NCBI RefSeq assembly: GCF_003265355.1
Contig: NZ_QFRW01000080.1
Coordinates: forward strand, 1 to 64,000
Reading direction: 5' to 3'
Source of the DNA: Glycomyces dulcitolivorans
GTDB taxonomy: Bacteria; Actinomycetota; Actinomycetes; Mycobacteriales; Micromonosporaceae
DNA length: 64,000 nucleotides
In this document: positions 16,059 through 24,360 of the stretch, in pieces
How the letters are laid out: each line of letters starts with the position of its first letter
How positions within the stretch are numbered: the first letter of the stretch is position 1
Program-made: the position numbers and the translations under genes
Notes under the pieces: model-generated
Told to the model about the DNA's origin: nothing
The model's input: the letters and a program-made list of their open reading frames with translations, nothing else
Databases searched by the model: none

Positions 16059-16723
16059 TGGCCGGCAAGGTGTTCTTCAGCGTGACCATGTCCCTCGACG
16101 GCTACATCGCACCCGTCGACGACGGCGCCACCGAGGCGATGCTGAACGGGTGGAGCGAGTCCGACGCGCTCAAGCGCTGGATGGCCCGGTGGTCCGACCT
16201 CCAGGGGTGGGCCCTCGCGACGCGGTTCATGCGCGAGAGCCTGCACTTCGGCGAGGGCGGCGAGACCGGCCCGGACGACGACTTCCTCAAGGGCGTGTTC
16301 GACCGCACCGGCGCCACCGTCATCGGCAAGCGGATGTTCGACGCGGGCGAGCACAGCTGGCCCGAGGACGCGCCCTTCCACTCCTCGGTCTTCGTGGTCA
16401 CCCATGAGGTCCGCGAGCCGTGGAAGCGTCTGGGCGGCACCACCTTCCACTTCGTGAACGACGGCATCGAGAGCGCGCTCGCCCAGGCCCGCGAGGCCGC
16501 GGGCGACCGCGACGTGCGCATCGGCGGCGGCGCCGAGACCATCGTCCAGTTCCTCAACGCCGGGCTCGTCGACGAGTTCCTGATCGCCCTGCGACCGGTC
16601 CTGTTCGGCGACGGCGTCAGCCTCTTCGGCGGCGTCGACACCTCGGCGGTCGCGCTGGACCTCGTCTCGTCCGAGGCCACGCCCTCGGTCACCCAGCTGT
16701 CCTACCGGGTGCGGCGCCGCTAG
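16058..16723 (+). CDS. dihydrofolate reductase-like protein (RibD C-terminal domain)
   Basis: This 221-aa protein has the RibD_C/DHFR fold: an N-terminal FFSVTMSLDGYIA strand, a central TVIGKRMFDAGE loop, a dinucleotide-binding VRIGGGAETI motif and a C-terminal RPVLFGDGVSLF. It is an NADPH-dependent reductase of unknown substrate. It is coupled to the AHSA1 gene by TGATG. Its last four bases overlap the end of the convergent monooxygenase gene. Confidence 0.87.
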   Translation: MAGKVFFSVTMSLDGYIAPVDDGATEAMLNGWSESDALKRWMARWSDLQGWALATRFMRESLHFGEGGETGPDDDFLKGVFDRTGATVIGKRMFDAGEHSWPEDAPFHSSVFVVTHEVREPWKRLGGTTFHFVNDGIESALAQAREAAGDRDVRIGGGAETIVQFLNAGLVDEFLIALRPVLFGDGVSLFGGVDTSAVALDLVSSEATPSVTQLSYRVRRR

Positions 16724-17898
16724 TCGAGGTCGATCGCCTCGGCCGCCTTCGACAGCCGCGAGTTGAAGCGGCTGAGGAACCGCAGCAGCGGGCCCGATTT
16801 GAGCATCAGGTTCCTGGCCCTGATCGCGAAGGCGCTCGCCGGGACCAGGAAGTCGAGGCCCGGGGCGGCGATGGCCTGGTTCGCGGCGACGTAGGGCCGC
16901 ATGCGCCGCTCGTACGCCGCGAGGGCGGGCCCGGGGTCGTCATGGGCCGCGAGCTCCTCGGCGAGGACGTAGGCGCCGACGAGGGCGAGGCTGGTGCCCT
17001 GGCCGGACATCGGCGAGGGGCAGTAGCCCGCGTCGCCCAGGAGCGTCACGCGCCCTTTCGACCACGCGCCCATGTGGATCTGGGTCACCGAGTCGAAGTA
17101 GAAGTCGGGCGCGTCATCGAGGTCGGCGAGGATGCGGTCGGTCTCCCAGCCCATCCCGGCGAACACCTCGCGCAGTCGCCGCCGCTGCGCCGCAGGCGAT
17201 TCGCGGTCGATCTCGGACTCGGCCGGGGTGCGGTAGAGCAGGAGCACCTTCGCCCCTTCCGCCCTCGGGGTGTGGTAGAGCGTCGAGACGCGGCCGGGCG
17301 TGTTGAACAGCCGGGCTTCTCCCTTGAATCCCAAGTGGTTCGGGACCGTCGCGATGCACACGTACGAGTTCAGGAAGCGCCGGTACGGGCGCTCGGGGCC
17401 GAAGGCCAGCGAGCGGGTCTTCGAGTGCAGGCCGTCGGCCCCCACCACCAGGTCGAAGGACTCCGACCCGCCCGAATCGAACTCCACGGCCACCCGATCG
17501 CCCTGCTGCTCCAGGGACTTGATCGAGTCCCCGTAGCGGTACTCGGCATCGGGGGCCGCCTCGTGGAGGAGTTCGACGAGGTCGCCGCGGAGGATCTCCA
17601 GTGAGCGCTCCTCCGGCGCGATCAGGCCGGGCCCGAAGCCCGCGACGGCGCGGCCCTCGGCGTCAACCATCGCGACCCCGGTGATCTCGGTCTTCGCGGC
17701 GCGGACGCCGTCGAGGACGCCCATGCGCTCGGCGACGTCGATCGCCTTGCCGCGCAAGTCGATCGTATAGCCGCCGGTCCGGCGCGAAGAGGCCTTCTCG
17801 ACGACGACGGCGCGGATGCCCCTGCGCTCGAGCCAGTGCGCGAGCGCGGGCCCCGCGATGCTGGCGCCGGAGATGAGGACGTTCTGGACTGATGTCAT
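16720..17898 (-). CDS. FAD-dependent monooxygenase (PHBH fold)
   Basis: This 392-aa flavoprotein has an N-terminal GASIAGPALAHWL dinucleotide motif (a GxGxxG variant, residues 10-22), the DG motif VVGADGLHSKTR and the GD motif LLGDAGYCPSPMSGQG. It is close to tetracycline-hydroxylase/TetX-like and other aromatic hydroxylases and should add oxygen to a small aromatic or polyketide-like substrate using NAD(P)H. The ATG overlaps the stop of the upstream TetR gene (ATGA), so both are one operon controlled by that regulator. The open frame upstream of 17898 is a shadow. Confidence 0.88.
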   Translation of the reverse strand: MTSVQNVLISGASIAGPALAHWLERRGIRAVVVEKASSRRTGGYTIDLRGKAIDVAERMGVLDGVRAAKTEITGVAMVDAEGRAVAGFGPGLIAPEERSLEILRGDLVELLHEAAPDAEYRYGDSIKSLEQQGDRVAVEFDSGGSESFDLVVGADGLHSKTRSLAFGPERPYRRFLNSYVCIATVPNHLGFKGEARLFNTPGRVSTLYHTPRAEGAKVLLLYRTPAESEIDRESPAAQRRRLREVFAGMGWETDRILADLDDAPDFYFDSVTQIHMGAWSKGRVTLLGDAGYCPSPMSGQGTSLALVGAYVLAEELAAHDDPGPALAAYERRMRPYVAANQAIAAPGLDFLVPASAFAIRARNLMLKSGPLLRFLSRFNSRLSKAAEAIDLD

Positions 17899-18482
17899 GA
17901 CGGGGTCGCTCGCTTTCTGGTGAAGCCGTGTTCCAGGAGGGTGAGGGCCCGGTCCACGAGCTCGAACGGGGGAGTGGAGAATCCGGCGGCGCACCAGTCC
18001 CGCATCGCGGCGAGGACGCCGCCCACGAAGGCGTGCACGAAGACCTGCACTTCGAACGCGTCCTCGCCGCCCACGGCGGCCGCGATGGCGCGGGACTTCT
18101 CGTAGCCGTGGAGGATCATCGCGGCCTCGATCGCCGGGTACCGGTAGATGAGCGTCACGCGGCGGCGGATCAGGAGGAGGTCGTCCTCGCCGAGGGCGGC
18201 GAAGCCCGCGCGCAGCGCCTCGCGGAGCGCCGCGATCGGGTCGTCCCCGCCGAACTCGGCGTTCAGTGCGCCCGGGTCGAGCTCGTCCTCGTCGTCCCAG
18301 ATGACGAGCATCTCCTTGGAGCCGAAGTACCGGTAGACCGTGCGCGGCGAGACCTCGGCCGCGGCGGCGACCGCCTCGATGGCGACCTCGTCGAAGCCCT
18401 GCTCCTCGAACAGGTCGAGGGCCGCGCTCTGGATGCGGTGCATCGCGGCGAGCTTCTTGCGGTGCTGAAGGCCGTGGTCCAT
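17895..18482 (-). CDS. TetR-family repressor of the FAD monooxygenase operon
   Basis: This 195-aa regulator has the N-terminal TetR helix-turn-helix (about residues 12-58, AIEAVAAAAEVSPRTVYRYFG). The ATG at 18482 is chosen over upstream in-frame starts because a TATACT -10 ends exactly 6 nt before it, which suggests a leaderless transcript. A 30-bp perfect palindrome overlaps this promoter and is the likely operator. The regulator is probably autoregulated and relieved by the monooxygenase substrate. Confidence 0.88.
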   Translation of the reverse strand: MDHGLQHRKKLAAMHRIQSAALDLFEEQGFDEVAIEAVAAAAEVSPRTVYRYFGSKEMLVIWDDEDELDPGALNAEFGGDDPIAALREALRAGFAALGEDDLLLIRRRVTLIYRYPAIEAAMILHGYEKSRAIAAAVGGEDAFEVQVFVHAFVGGVLAAMRDWCAAGFSTPPFELVDRALTLLEHGFTRKRATPS

Positions 18483-18494
18483 GGAACCAGTATA

Positions 18495-18524
18495 GGCAGT
18501 CACTGCCAAATGGCAGTGACTGCC
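18495..18524. promoter_or_regulatory. 30-bp palindromic operator of the TetR/monooxygenase operon
   Basis: Two perfect 14-bp arms (GGCAGTCACTGCCA and TGGCAGTGACTGCC) are separated by AA. Each arm is itself nearly palindromic, so the site may hold two TetR dimers. It lies directly upstream of the -10 (TATACT on the minus strand) of the TetR gene. Confidence 0.8.
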
Positions 18525-18528
18525 TCTC

Positions 18529-18587
18529 AATTATCCTGAAAGATAATCCAATCAACCAGACGGATAATTGTGTGGTACGGTTTCGGC
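18529..18587 (+). promoter_or_regulatory. AATTATCC/GGATAATT repeats upstream of the second TetR gene
   Basis: AATTATCC (18529-18536) and GGATAATT (18562-18569) form an 8-bp inverted repeat, and a further GATAATCC lies at 18542-18549. A TACGGT -10-like hexamer (18576-18581) ends 6 nt before the GTG at 18588, so this gene may also be leaderless. The repeats are candidate binding sites for the TetR protein encoded downstream. Confidence 0.5.
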
Positions 18588-19211
18588 GTGGAACCGAAGA
18601 CGAACCGGCAGCGGGCGCCCGAACCCGCCGAGCGCGTCCGCGATGCGGAGCGCACCAAGGCGAAGCTGCTCGACGCGGCCCTGACCGAGTTCGCCGCCAA
18701 CGGCTACCGCGGCGCCCGCGTCAGCGCCATCGCCGAGTGCGCCGGCGTCAACAAGCAGCTCATCAGCTACTACTTCGGTGGCAAGGAGGGCCTGTACCGC
18801 GCGATCCAGCGCGAGTGGCTCGACCGCGAGCAGGAGCGGGCCGACCTGCCGCCCGATGAGCTCGTGCGCTGGTACCTGCACCAGAACCTCTCCGACCTGC
18901 GGGTCGTCAGGCTGGTGCTGTGGGAGGCCCTCGCCGACGACGCGCCCTCGGAGGAGACGCAGGAGGACATCGAGGCCGACCAGGAGCGGATGCGCGAGCG
19001 CCGCGACTTCGCCGAGGACCTCGACACGGCCGCGATGCAGCTCGCCCTCATGGGCATGGTCTTCGCGCCCGCGGTCTTCCGCGACACGGCCCGCCGGCTC
19101 TTCGGCGTCGACATCGACGACCCCGAGTTCGAAACCCGCTACGGCGACACCCTGTCGCGCATCCTCGCGCGGCTGGCCGCAGCACCCCCAACGGAAGGAA
19201 ACCACCCATGA
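18588..19211 (+). CDS. TetR-family regulator of an NmrA-like oxidoreductase
   Basis: This 207-aa regulator has a TetR helix-turn-helix (about residues 30-65: VSAIAECAGVNKQLISYYFG) and an all-helical ligand domain. The GTG at 18588 is preferred; an ATG at 18570 would add six residues. Its TGA overlaps the next gene's ATG (ATGA), so it is coupled to the NmrA-like gene it presumably controls. Confidence 0.85.
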   Translation: MEPKTNRQRAPEPAERVRDAERTKAKLLDAALTEFAANGYRGARVSAIAECAGVNKQLISYYFGGKEGLYRAIQREWLDREQERADLPPDELVRWYLHQNLSDLRVVRLVLWEALADDAPSEETQEDIEADQERMRERRDFAEDLDTAAMQLALMGMVFAPAVFRDTARRLFGVDIDDPEFETRYGDTLSRILARLAAAPPTEGNHP

Positions 19212-20014
19212 CCGTCCTGGTCACCGGCGCGCGAGGCACCCTCGCGCGCAACGTCATCGCGCAGCTGATCCTCGCGGGCACCCCCGTCCGCGCCGCCAGC
19301 CGCGTCCCCGGCGCCGTCGAGCTGCCGGGCGGGGTCATGCCCGCCCGCGTCGACTTCACCGCGCCCGAGACCCTCGCCCCCGCTTTGGAAGGCGTCGAGA
19401 AGGTCTTCCTGTACGCCGCGCACGAGGGCATGGAGCACTTCGTCGAGGCGGCGGAGGCGAGCGGCGTCAAGCACGTCGTCCTGCTGTCCTCGGCGTCGGT
19501 CCTGTATCCGCAGACGAAGGAGAACGAGATCTCCCGCCGGCACCGCGCCGCCGAGCTTCCGCTGGAGGCCTCGGGCCTGGCATGGACGTTCGTGCGCCCG
19601 GCCATGTTCGCCACCAACTCGCTGTGGTGGGGCGACTCGATCAGGTCCGAAGGCCTGGTGCGCCTGCCGTACCCGGATGCGCCGGTCAATCCGATCCACG
19701 AGCGCGACATCGCCGACGTGGCCGTGACCGCGCTGCTCGGGAGCGGCCACGAAGGCCAGAAGTACACCGTGGACGGACCGGGGCACATCACCCAGCGCGA
19801 GCAGGTCGCCTTGATCGGCAAGGCGATCGGCCGCGACATCGCGGTCGAGGAGCTGCCGCGCGAGGCCGCCGCGCAGTTCTGGCCGGAGCCGCTGCTCGAC
19901 ATTCTCGCGAACGCTGAAGCCGAGCAGTGGGGCCCCACCGCTGAAGCCGTGACCGGCCGCCCGGCCCGCACGTTCGAGCAGTGGGCCGTCGACCACGCCG
20001 CCGACTTCCGCTGA
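19208..20014 (+). CDS. NAD(P)-binding NmrA/SDR-like protein
   Basis: This 268-aa protein has an N-terminal Rossmann motif, VLVTGARGTLARNV (residues 3-16), in the GxxGxxx form of atypical SDR/NmrA proteins. The LLSSASVL strand follows, but the canonical YxxxK pair is not evident, so it may be a redox-sensing or non-catalytic dinucleotide binder. It is coupled to the TetR gene upstream and converges with the sigma factor gene 3 bp away. Substrate is unknown. Confidence 0.85.
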   Translation: MTVLVTGARGTLARNVIAQLILAGTPVRAASRVPGAVELPGGVMPARVDFTAPETLAPALEGVEKVFLYAAHEGMEHFVEAAEASGVKHVVLLSSASVLYPQTKENEISRRHRAAELPLEASGLAWTFVRPAMFATNSLWWGDSIRSEGLVRLPYPDAPVNPIHERDIADVAVTALLGSGHEGQKYTVDGPGHITQREQVALIGKAIGRDIAVEELPREAAAQFWPEPLLDILANAEAEQWGPTAEAVTGRPARTFEQWAVDHAADFR

Positions 20015-20017
20015 AGT

Positions 20018-21202
20018 TCAGTCGGAGCGCGCCCGGTTCAGCCTGGCCGCCTGCCTGAGCAGGTGGCCCATCTCGGCCGTGCTGGGCGCGCTCCGCGCCG
20101 CGACCGCGTAGAGGCGCGCGGCCTCGGCCGTGTTCCCCGCCCGCTCATGGAGGTACGCGGCGACGGCGTCGCGCCGCGGCAGCTTCGCGTCGAGCCCCTC
20201 GACCAGGCGCAGCCCGGCGAGCGGTCCGTCCACGTGCCCGACCGCGACCGCCCGGTTCAGGGCCACAACGGGATTGCCCGGACCGAGCTTCAGCAGCTCG
20301 TCGTACCACTCCAGGATCTGCGACCAGTCGGTCTCCTCCGCCGTGGCGGCGTCGTCGTGGAGTGCGGCGATGGCGGCCTGGATCTGGTACTCGCCCAAGC
20401 GGTCCCGCACCAGGGCCCCTTGCAGCAGGTCCACGCCTTCGCCGATCATCGCGGTGTCCCAAAGGGACCGGTCCTGGAGCGCCAAAGGCACGAGGTCCCC
20501 TGCGGCGTCGGTGCGGGCGGCGCGTCGCGCGTGGTGCAGGAGCATCAGCGCGAGCAGGCCCGCCGCCTCCGCGTCCCCGGGGACCGACGCGGCGAGCTGG
20601 CGCGCCAGGCGGATCGCCTCCGCGGCCAGGTCGGCGTCGTCGGCTTTCCGCTCACCCGCGAAGCCGCGCTCGAAAAAGCCCTGGTCGAACATCAGGTAGA
20701 GCACCCGCAGCACGGCCCGCACGTCGCCGGGCCGCTCGAAGCGCTCGCCCGCGAGCGTCCGCTTGGCGCGCGAGATCCGTTGCGCCATCGTCGATTCGGG
20801 GACCAGGAACGCCCGCGCGATCTGGGCCGTGGTCAGGCCGCCGACCGCGCGCAGCGTCAGCGCGATCGCCGACGCCGGCGACAGCGCCGGATGGCAGCAG
20901 CGGCTCAGCAGGAGCAGCGTGTCGTCGGCCTGCCCGGCCGGTCCCGGCGCGGGCTCGCGCGTCACGTGCACCTCGCGCAGCGCCCGGGCCGAGGCCGAGC
21001 GCCGCGCGTCCAGGAACCGGCGCCACGCCACCGTGACGAGCCAGCCCTTCGGGTCGTCCGGGGCGTCGCCGTCCCAGCGGCGCACCGCCTCGACGAGGGC
21101 GTCCTGGACGGCGTCCTCGGCCGCCGCGAAATCGGCTCCGCGGCCGACGAGGACCCCGAGGACCTGCGGGGTCAGATCCCGCAGCAGGTGTTCGTCGAAC
21201 AT
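20018..21202 (-). CDS. ECF42-type RNA polymerase sigma factor with C-terminal extension
   Basis: This 394-aa protein has sigma-70 region 2 (about 10-75, with a DAVQDALVEAVRRW core) and region 4 (about 105-160). A long TPR-like C-terminal extension (about 180-390) is the hallmark of ECF42 and related groups, which lack a classical anti-sigma factor. Immediately upstream, with a 4-bp gap, is a DGPF/YCII-domain gene, the standard ECF42 partner. The system is thought to respond to chemical stress. The target promoters are not identifiable here. Confidence 0.9.
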   Translation of the reverse strand: MFDEHLLRDLTPQVLGVLVGRGADFAAAEDAVQDALVEAVRRWDGDAPDDPKGWLVTVAWRRFLDARRSASARALREVHVTREPAPGPAGQADDTLLLLSRCCHPALSPASAIALTLRAVGGLTTAQIARAFLVPESTMAQRISRAKRTLAGERFERPGDVRAVLRVLYLMFDQGFFERGFAGERKADDADLAAEAIRLARQLAASVPGDAEAAGLLALMLLHHARRAARTDAAGDLVPLALQDRSLWDTAMIGEGVDLLQGALVRDRLGEYQIQAAIAALHDDAATAEETDWSQILEWYDELLKLGPGNPVVALNRAVAVGHVDGPLAGLRLVEGLDAKLPRRDAVAAYLHERAGNTAEAARLYAVAARSAPSTAEMGHLLRQAARLNRARSD

Positions 21203-21206
21203 CGAA

Positions 21207-21617
21207 CTATTCGACGACCGGCGCGTGGGTGAGGAACGGCCGGACCTCGATCCACTCGTGGAGCGGCAGGCCGTCCTTGCCGGGCGCCGAGGACAGGTAC
21301 GCGGCGGCCTCGTAGGCGCGCTCCTTCGAGTCGACGTCGATGATCATCCACCCGGCGATGACGTCCTTGGTCTCGGCGAACGGCCCGTCGGTCACCGGGG
21401 CCGCGCCCTCGCCGCCGTAGCGGACGAACTCGCCTTCGAACGCCAGCGCCTGGGCGTCCACGAACTCGCCCCGTTCGCGCAGGTCGTCGGCGACCTTCCC
21501 CATGAACGCGATGTGCTCGGAGATCTCCTCCGGAGTCCACTCGTCCATCGCCGCGACCGCGTTCGCGTGCTGCTTGGGGCCGCCGCGGTAGTGCTTGAGC
21601 AACAGGTACTTCGCCAT
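21207..21617 (-). CDS. DGPF/YCII-domain protein, ECF42 partner
   Basis: This 136-aa protein of the YCII superfamily carries the motif that names the family (VTDGPFAETKD, about residues 77-87). DGPF proteins accompany ECF42 sigma factors and are their usual regulon members. The ATG at 21617 is chosen for its GGAGG ribosome-binding site and because the upstream 26 codons are Arg-rich and lack a family match. The stop is 4 bp before the sigma factor ATG. Confidence 0.9.
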   Translation of the reverse strand: MAKYLLLKHYRGGPKQHANAVAAMDEWTPEEISEHIAFMGKVADDLRERGEFVDAQALAFEGEFVRYGGEGAAPVTDGPFAETKDVIAGWMIIDVDSKERAYEAAAYLSSAPGKDGLPLHEWIEVRPFLTHAPVVE

Positions 21618-21838
21618 GACTGCAATCCTCCGTCTCGGGCGGCATCCCTTGCCGCCGACATCCCGGGGACGGAGCCCGCGCCGGGTTCTCGACATCCCTC
21701 GGGAAGTTCTCCGGATTTATTTTGCGCGCGGGGTTACGTCGGAGGTACGAGGCGGGTTTACGCCGCTGCGCGGATGCGGGGGAGCGGGGCGCGCGAACAG
21801 CATTGAGGTATCGATCACCTCGCAGAGGAGCCCCTGAA

Positions 21839-22246
21839 ATGAACGTCAAGCAGCAATGGATCCGCCCCGAGTCCGCCGCCCTCGCCGGGATGCTCGCGAG
21901 CGCCGCCGGCATCGCCGTCCTGTGGGCCTCGGGCATCGAGTTCCCCGTCTACCCGCCTCCCGGCATCATCCTGCTCGGGACCGGCGCCGTCCTGTTCACC
22001 GTGCTGCGGGCCCGCGTCCGCTGGGCGGCCGTCCTGCCGATCGCGCTCGGCCTGTTCATCCAGGCCGGGTTCATGGTCGAGGGGTTCGTGAGCGGCACCG
22101 GGTTCGCCAACCTCGCCGGGGACGCCGGGATCGGCCCGATGGTCGGCCAGGCCGTCCAGCAGGTGGGCGCGATCACCGCGATCGTGGGAGGGGCGCTGAC
22201 GGCGAAGGCCCGCCTGCCGCGCCAGGCGCGGAGGCGGGCCTCCTGA
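21839..22246 (+). CDS. small integral membrane protein
   Basis: This 135-aa protein has about four hydrophobic segments (residues 14-32, 35-55, 60-80 and 100-120) and a short basic C-terminus. AGAGGAG lies about 9 nt before the ATG. No family is recognised. The last codons overlap a GC-rich inverted repeat (22206-22240), and a shared bidirectional hairpin follows at 22263-22282. Confidence 0.7.
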   Translation: MNVKQQWIRPESAALAGMLASAAGIAVLWASGIEFPVYPPPGIILLGTGAVLFTVLRARVRWAAVLPIALGLFIQAGFMVEGFVSGTGFANLAGDAGIGPMVGQAVQQVGAITAIVGGALTAKARLPRQARRRAS

Positions 22247-22262
22247 AGTGCGGGGTCGGGAC

Positions 22263-22282
22263 GGCGGCGCTCAGGCGCCGCC
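22263..22282. terminator. bidirectional hairpin between the membrane gene and the cold-shock gene
   Basis: GGCGGCGC (22263-22270) pairs with GCGCCGCC (22275-22282) across TCAG. It sits between two convergent genes and can serve both, although there is no T-tract. Confidence 0.5.
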
Positions 22283-22295
22283 GGCCCGGTTCGCT

Positions 22296-22499
22296 TTAGA
22301 GCACGCGGATGTTCGCGGCCTGCGGGCCCTTCTGGCCCTGCTCGACGTCGAACTCGACGTGCTGGTTTTCTTCGAGGTCACGGCGACCAGTTCCCTGGAT
22401 CGCGGAGAAGTGCGCGAACACGTCCGCGGACCCGTCGTCGGGAGCGATGAAGCCAAAGCCCTTGTCGCCGTTGAACCATTTCACAGTGCCAGTGGCCAT
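22296..22499 (-). CDS. cold-shock domain protein
   Basis: This 67-aa CspA-family RNA/DNA-binding protein has intact RNP1 (KGFGFI) and RNP2 (VFAHFSAI) motifs in a single OB fold. It acts as an RNA chaperone. AGGAGG precedes the ATG at 22499; the longer reading of this frame from 22658 is not supported. The region upstream (22500-22730) has no gene and may hold a long 5' leader, as is usual for csp genes. Confidence 0.95.
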   Translation of the reverse strand: MATGTVKWFNGDKGFGFIAPDDGSADVFAHFSAIQGTGRRDLEENQHVEFDVEQGQKGPQAANIRVL

Positions 22500-22733
22500 G
22501 TGTTCCTCCTGTTGTTCGTCGGTCCGCCGCAGCGTTCCGACTTCTTCATCGGGCCGCCGGAGCGGCCCAAATCCCGCGTCGATGAATCCGGCGCGGAAGC
22601 CTGGTGTGGGGTGTCGGGGCATGCGGCGACCGGCCGCGGTTGCGATACCGCGTGCCACAGAGTGATCCGTGTCGACTGGACGTCGGACCGCTTGATCGAG
22701 AAGATGGTTCGCCTGATTCGTTGAAGGTAAAGA

Positions 22734-22764
22734 AACGCCGCTCTGCCAACTTGCCGGCGGCGTT
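22734..22764 (-). terminator. terminator of the small membrane-protein gene
   Basis: On the minus strand, AACGCCGC pairs with GCGGCGTT (arms 22757-22764 and 22734-22741). It is followed by a T-rich stretch (TTTCTTT), 28 bp after the stop of the gene at 22792-23166. Confidence 0.7.
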
Positions 22765-22791
22765 GAGAAGCTTGCCCGACCCTACACCAAC

Positions 22792-23166
22792 TCAGCGACG
22801 CGTGACCCTGTGCAGGACCTCGCGGCCGCGCTCCGGGAGCTCGGCGGCGGCCGAGATGAGCGAATCGCGGGCCTCCTCCAGTTGCTCAAGTGCCTTGCGG
22901 TACCCGTGTGCCTTCGTGCGGCGGTCGTACGCGATCTTGAGTGCGACGACCGCGACGGCGGCGATGCCGGCGGCGGCGACGGCCACGACGATCGGGCGGA
23001 CCCCGCGCCTCGGCTCGGGCCCCCACTCGTCCTCGTCGAGCAGGTCTTTCCCATGCAGCTCACCGATATCGGCACCTTCGCCCCCCGCGATGTCCGACAT
23101 GCGGATCGCGTCGGCCTCGGCTCCCGGCTCGGTGAACTCGTCGATCAGATCCTTCTGTCTTGCCAT
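22792..23166 (-). CDS. membrane-anchored protein with coiled-coil tail
   Basis: This 124-aa protein has an acidic N-terminal half, one transmembrane segment (about residues 57-78, PIVVAVAAAGIAAVAVVALK) and a charged helical C-terminal tail (85-120) that could form a coiled coil. AGGAGG precedes the ATG. It is divergent from the TetR-like gene at 23296. No family is recognised. Confidence 0.72.
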   Translation of the reverse strand: MARQKDLIDEFTEPGAEADAIRMSDIAGGEGADIGELHGKDLLDEDEWGPEPRRGVRPIVVAVAAAGIAAVAVVALKIAYDRRTKAHGYRKALEQLEEARDSLISAAAELPERGREVLHRVTRR

Positions 23167-23295
23167 GTTCGCCTCCTCCTAGACCTACCAGTATTCCCCC
23201 TCCGGCGACCTGGGAAACCTCGGTTCCGACACTCGGATGATGACGACATCGGGATGATCACGTATCCTGAACCGAACGAGATCGAGGGAGCGAAC

Positions 23296-24360
23296 ATGGC
23301 GAGGCTCACACGAGTCCAGCAGCAGGCGCGGACCCGCGCGGCGGTTCTGGCCGCGGCGCGGGAGGAGTTCATCGAGCACGGGTACGCCGCCGCGAAGGTC
23401 GACCGGATCGCCGAGCGCGCCGAGCTCACCCGCGGCGCGGTCTACTCCAACTTCCCGGGCAAGCGCGCCCTCTACCTGGCCGTCCTCGTCGACATGGTCG
23501 GGCACGCCCCCAACGTCGAGGCCACGGCCGCGCCCGCGACCGCCGAGGACGCCCTCGCGCGGTTCGCCCGCGCCTGGCTGGAGCGCCTTCCGCTCGCCGG
23601 TGACACCGCCTCGGGCGGCCGCCTCCAGCTCCGCTCCCTCGTCGGCGTCATCGACGACGACCGCGACCGCGCCGCCCTCGCCCAGCTCGCGCGCCTGGAG
23701 GCGCTCCTGCTCGCGGTCGGCCTCGAATCCTGCGGACCTGGGCGCCGCGTCCGCACCGCCGAGCTCGCCTTGACCCTCCTGTCCGGCGCCGGCGTCCTCG
23801 CCGAGCTCGCCCCCGGCTTCGGCGACCCCTTCGACCGCGCCCGCGCCTGCGGCCACCTCGCGACCCTCGACCTCGACGACGCCTGGGCGCCCCCGCACCT
23901 GCCGTTCGTCGCCCCCGCCCAGATCGTCCAGGAACCCCTCGAACCGATCGACGGCCTCACCGACCTCGTTTCCGGGGGACCCGTCGACCCGGCCGCCGAC
24001 GGCCTCGTCACCGTCCTCGGCATCGAACGCCTCGCCGCCGCCGAGGACGCCGTCCGCTCCGCCGCCCGCGGCGAGCGGGTCACCGTCGTCATCGCCGTGC
24101 CCTTCGAGACCGGGGACCTCGTGCGGCTCAAGGTGAGCGACCTCACCTCCTGCCTGCGGGCCGTGTTCCCCGCCGGCACCTGGGCCCGCCTCAAGATCGT
24201 CCTTGGCGACCAGCGGCTCGCCACGGTCCTCGGTGTCGCCGACCCCGCCGACGACACCGAATCGGCCCTGCGCGTCCGCAGCGGCACCGTCACCGCCCGC
24301 GGGCGCGGCCTCGGCGCCGCCTACGCCGTCGCCCGCTCCGGACGGAAGGCCGCCGCGTGA
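23296..24360 (+). CDS. TetR-type regulator with an extra C-terminal domain
   Basis: This 354-aa protein is much longer than ordinary TetR regulators (about 200 aa). Residues 8-55 form the helix-turn-helix (VDRIAERAELTRGAVYSNFPGK). Residues up to about 190 fit the usual ligand domain. The remaining 160 residues form an additional domain I do not recognise. GAGGGAG precedes the ATG at 23296; an ATG at 23254 is possible but lacks a binding site. It overlaps the next gene by 4 nt (GTGA) and heads a three-gene coupled unit with a PPDK-like enzyme. Confidence 0.82.
   Translation: MARLTRVQQQARTRAAVLAAAREEFIEHGYAAAKVDRIAERAELTRGAVYSNFPGKRALYLAVLVDMVGHAPNVEATAAPATAEDALARFARAWLERLPLAGDTASGGRLQLRSLVGVIDDDRDRAALAQLARLEALLLAVGLESCGPGRRVRTAELALTLLSGAGVLAELAPGFGDPFDRARACGHLATLDLDDAWAPPHLPFVAPAQIVQEPLEPIDGLTDLVSGGPVDPAADGLVTVLGIERLAAAEDAVRSAARGERVTVVIAVPFETGDLVRLKVSDLTSCLRAVFPAGTWARLKIVLGDQRLATVLGVADPADDTESALRVRSGTVTARGRGLGAAYAVARSGRKAAA

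Noticed and set aside
18290-18600. Possible frameshifted fusion of the monooxygenase and TetR genes
   Set aside because: The ATGA overlap at 17895-17898 and complete domains on both sides show two intact genes.
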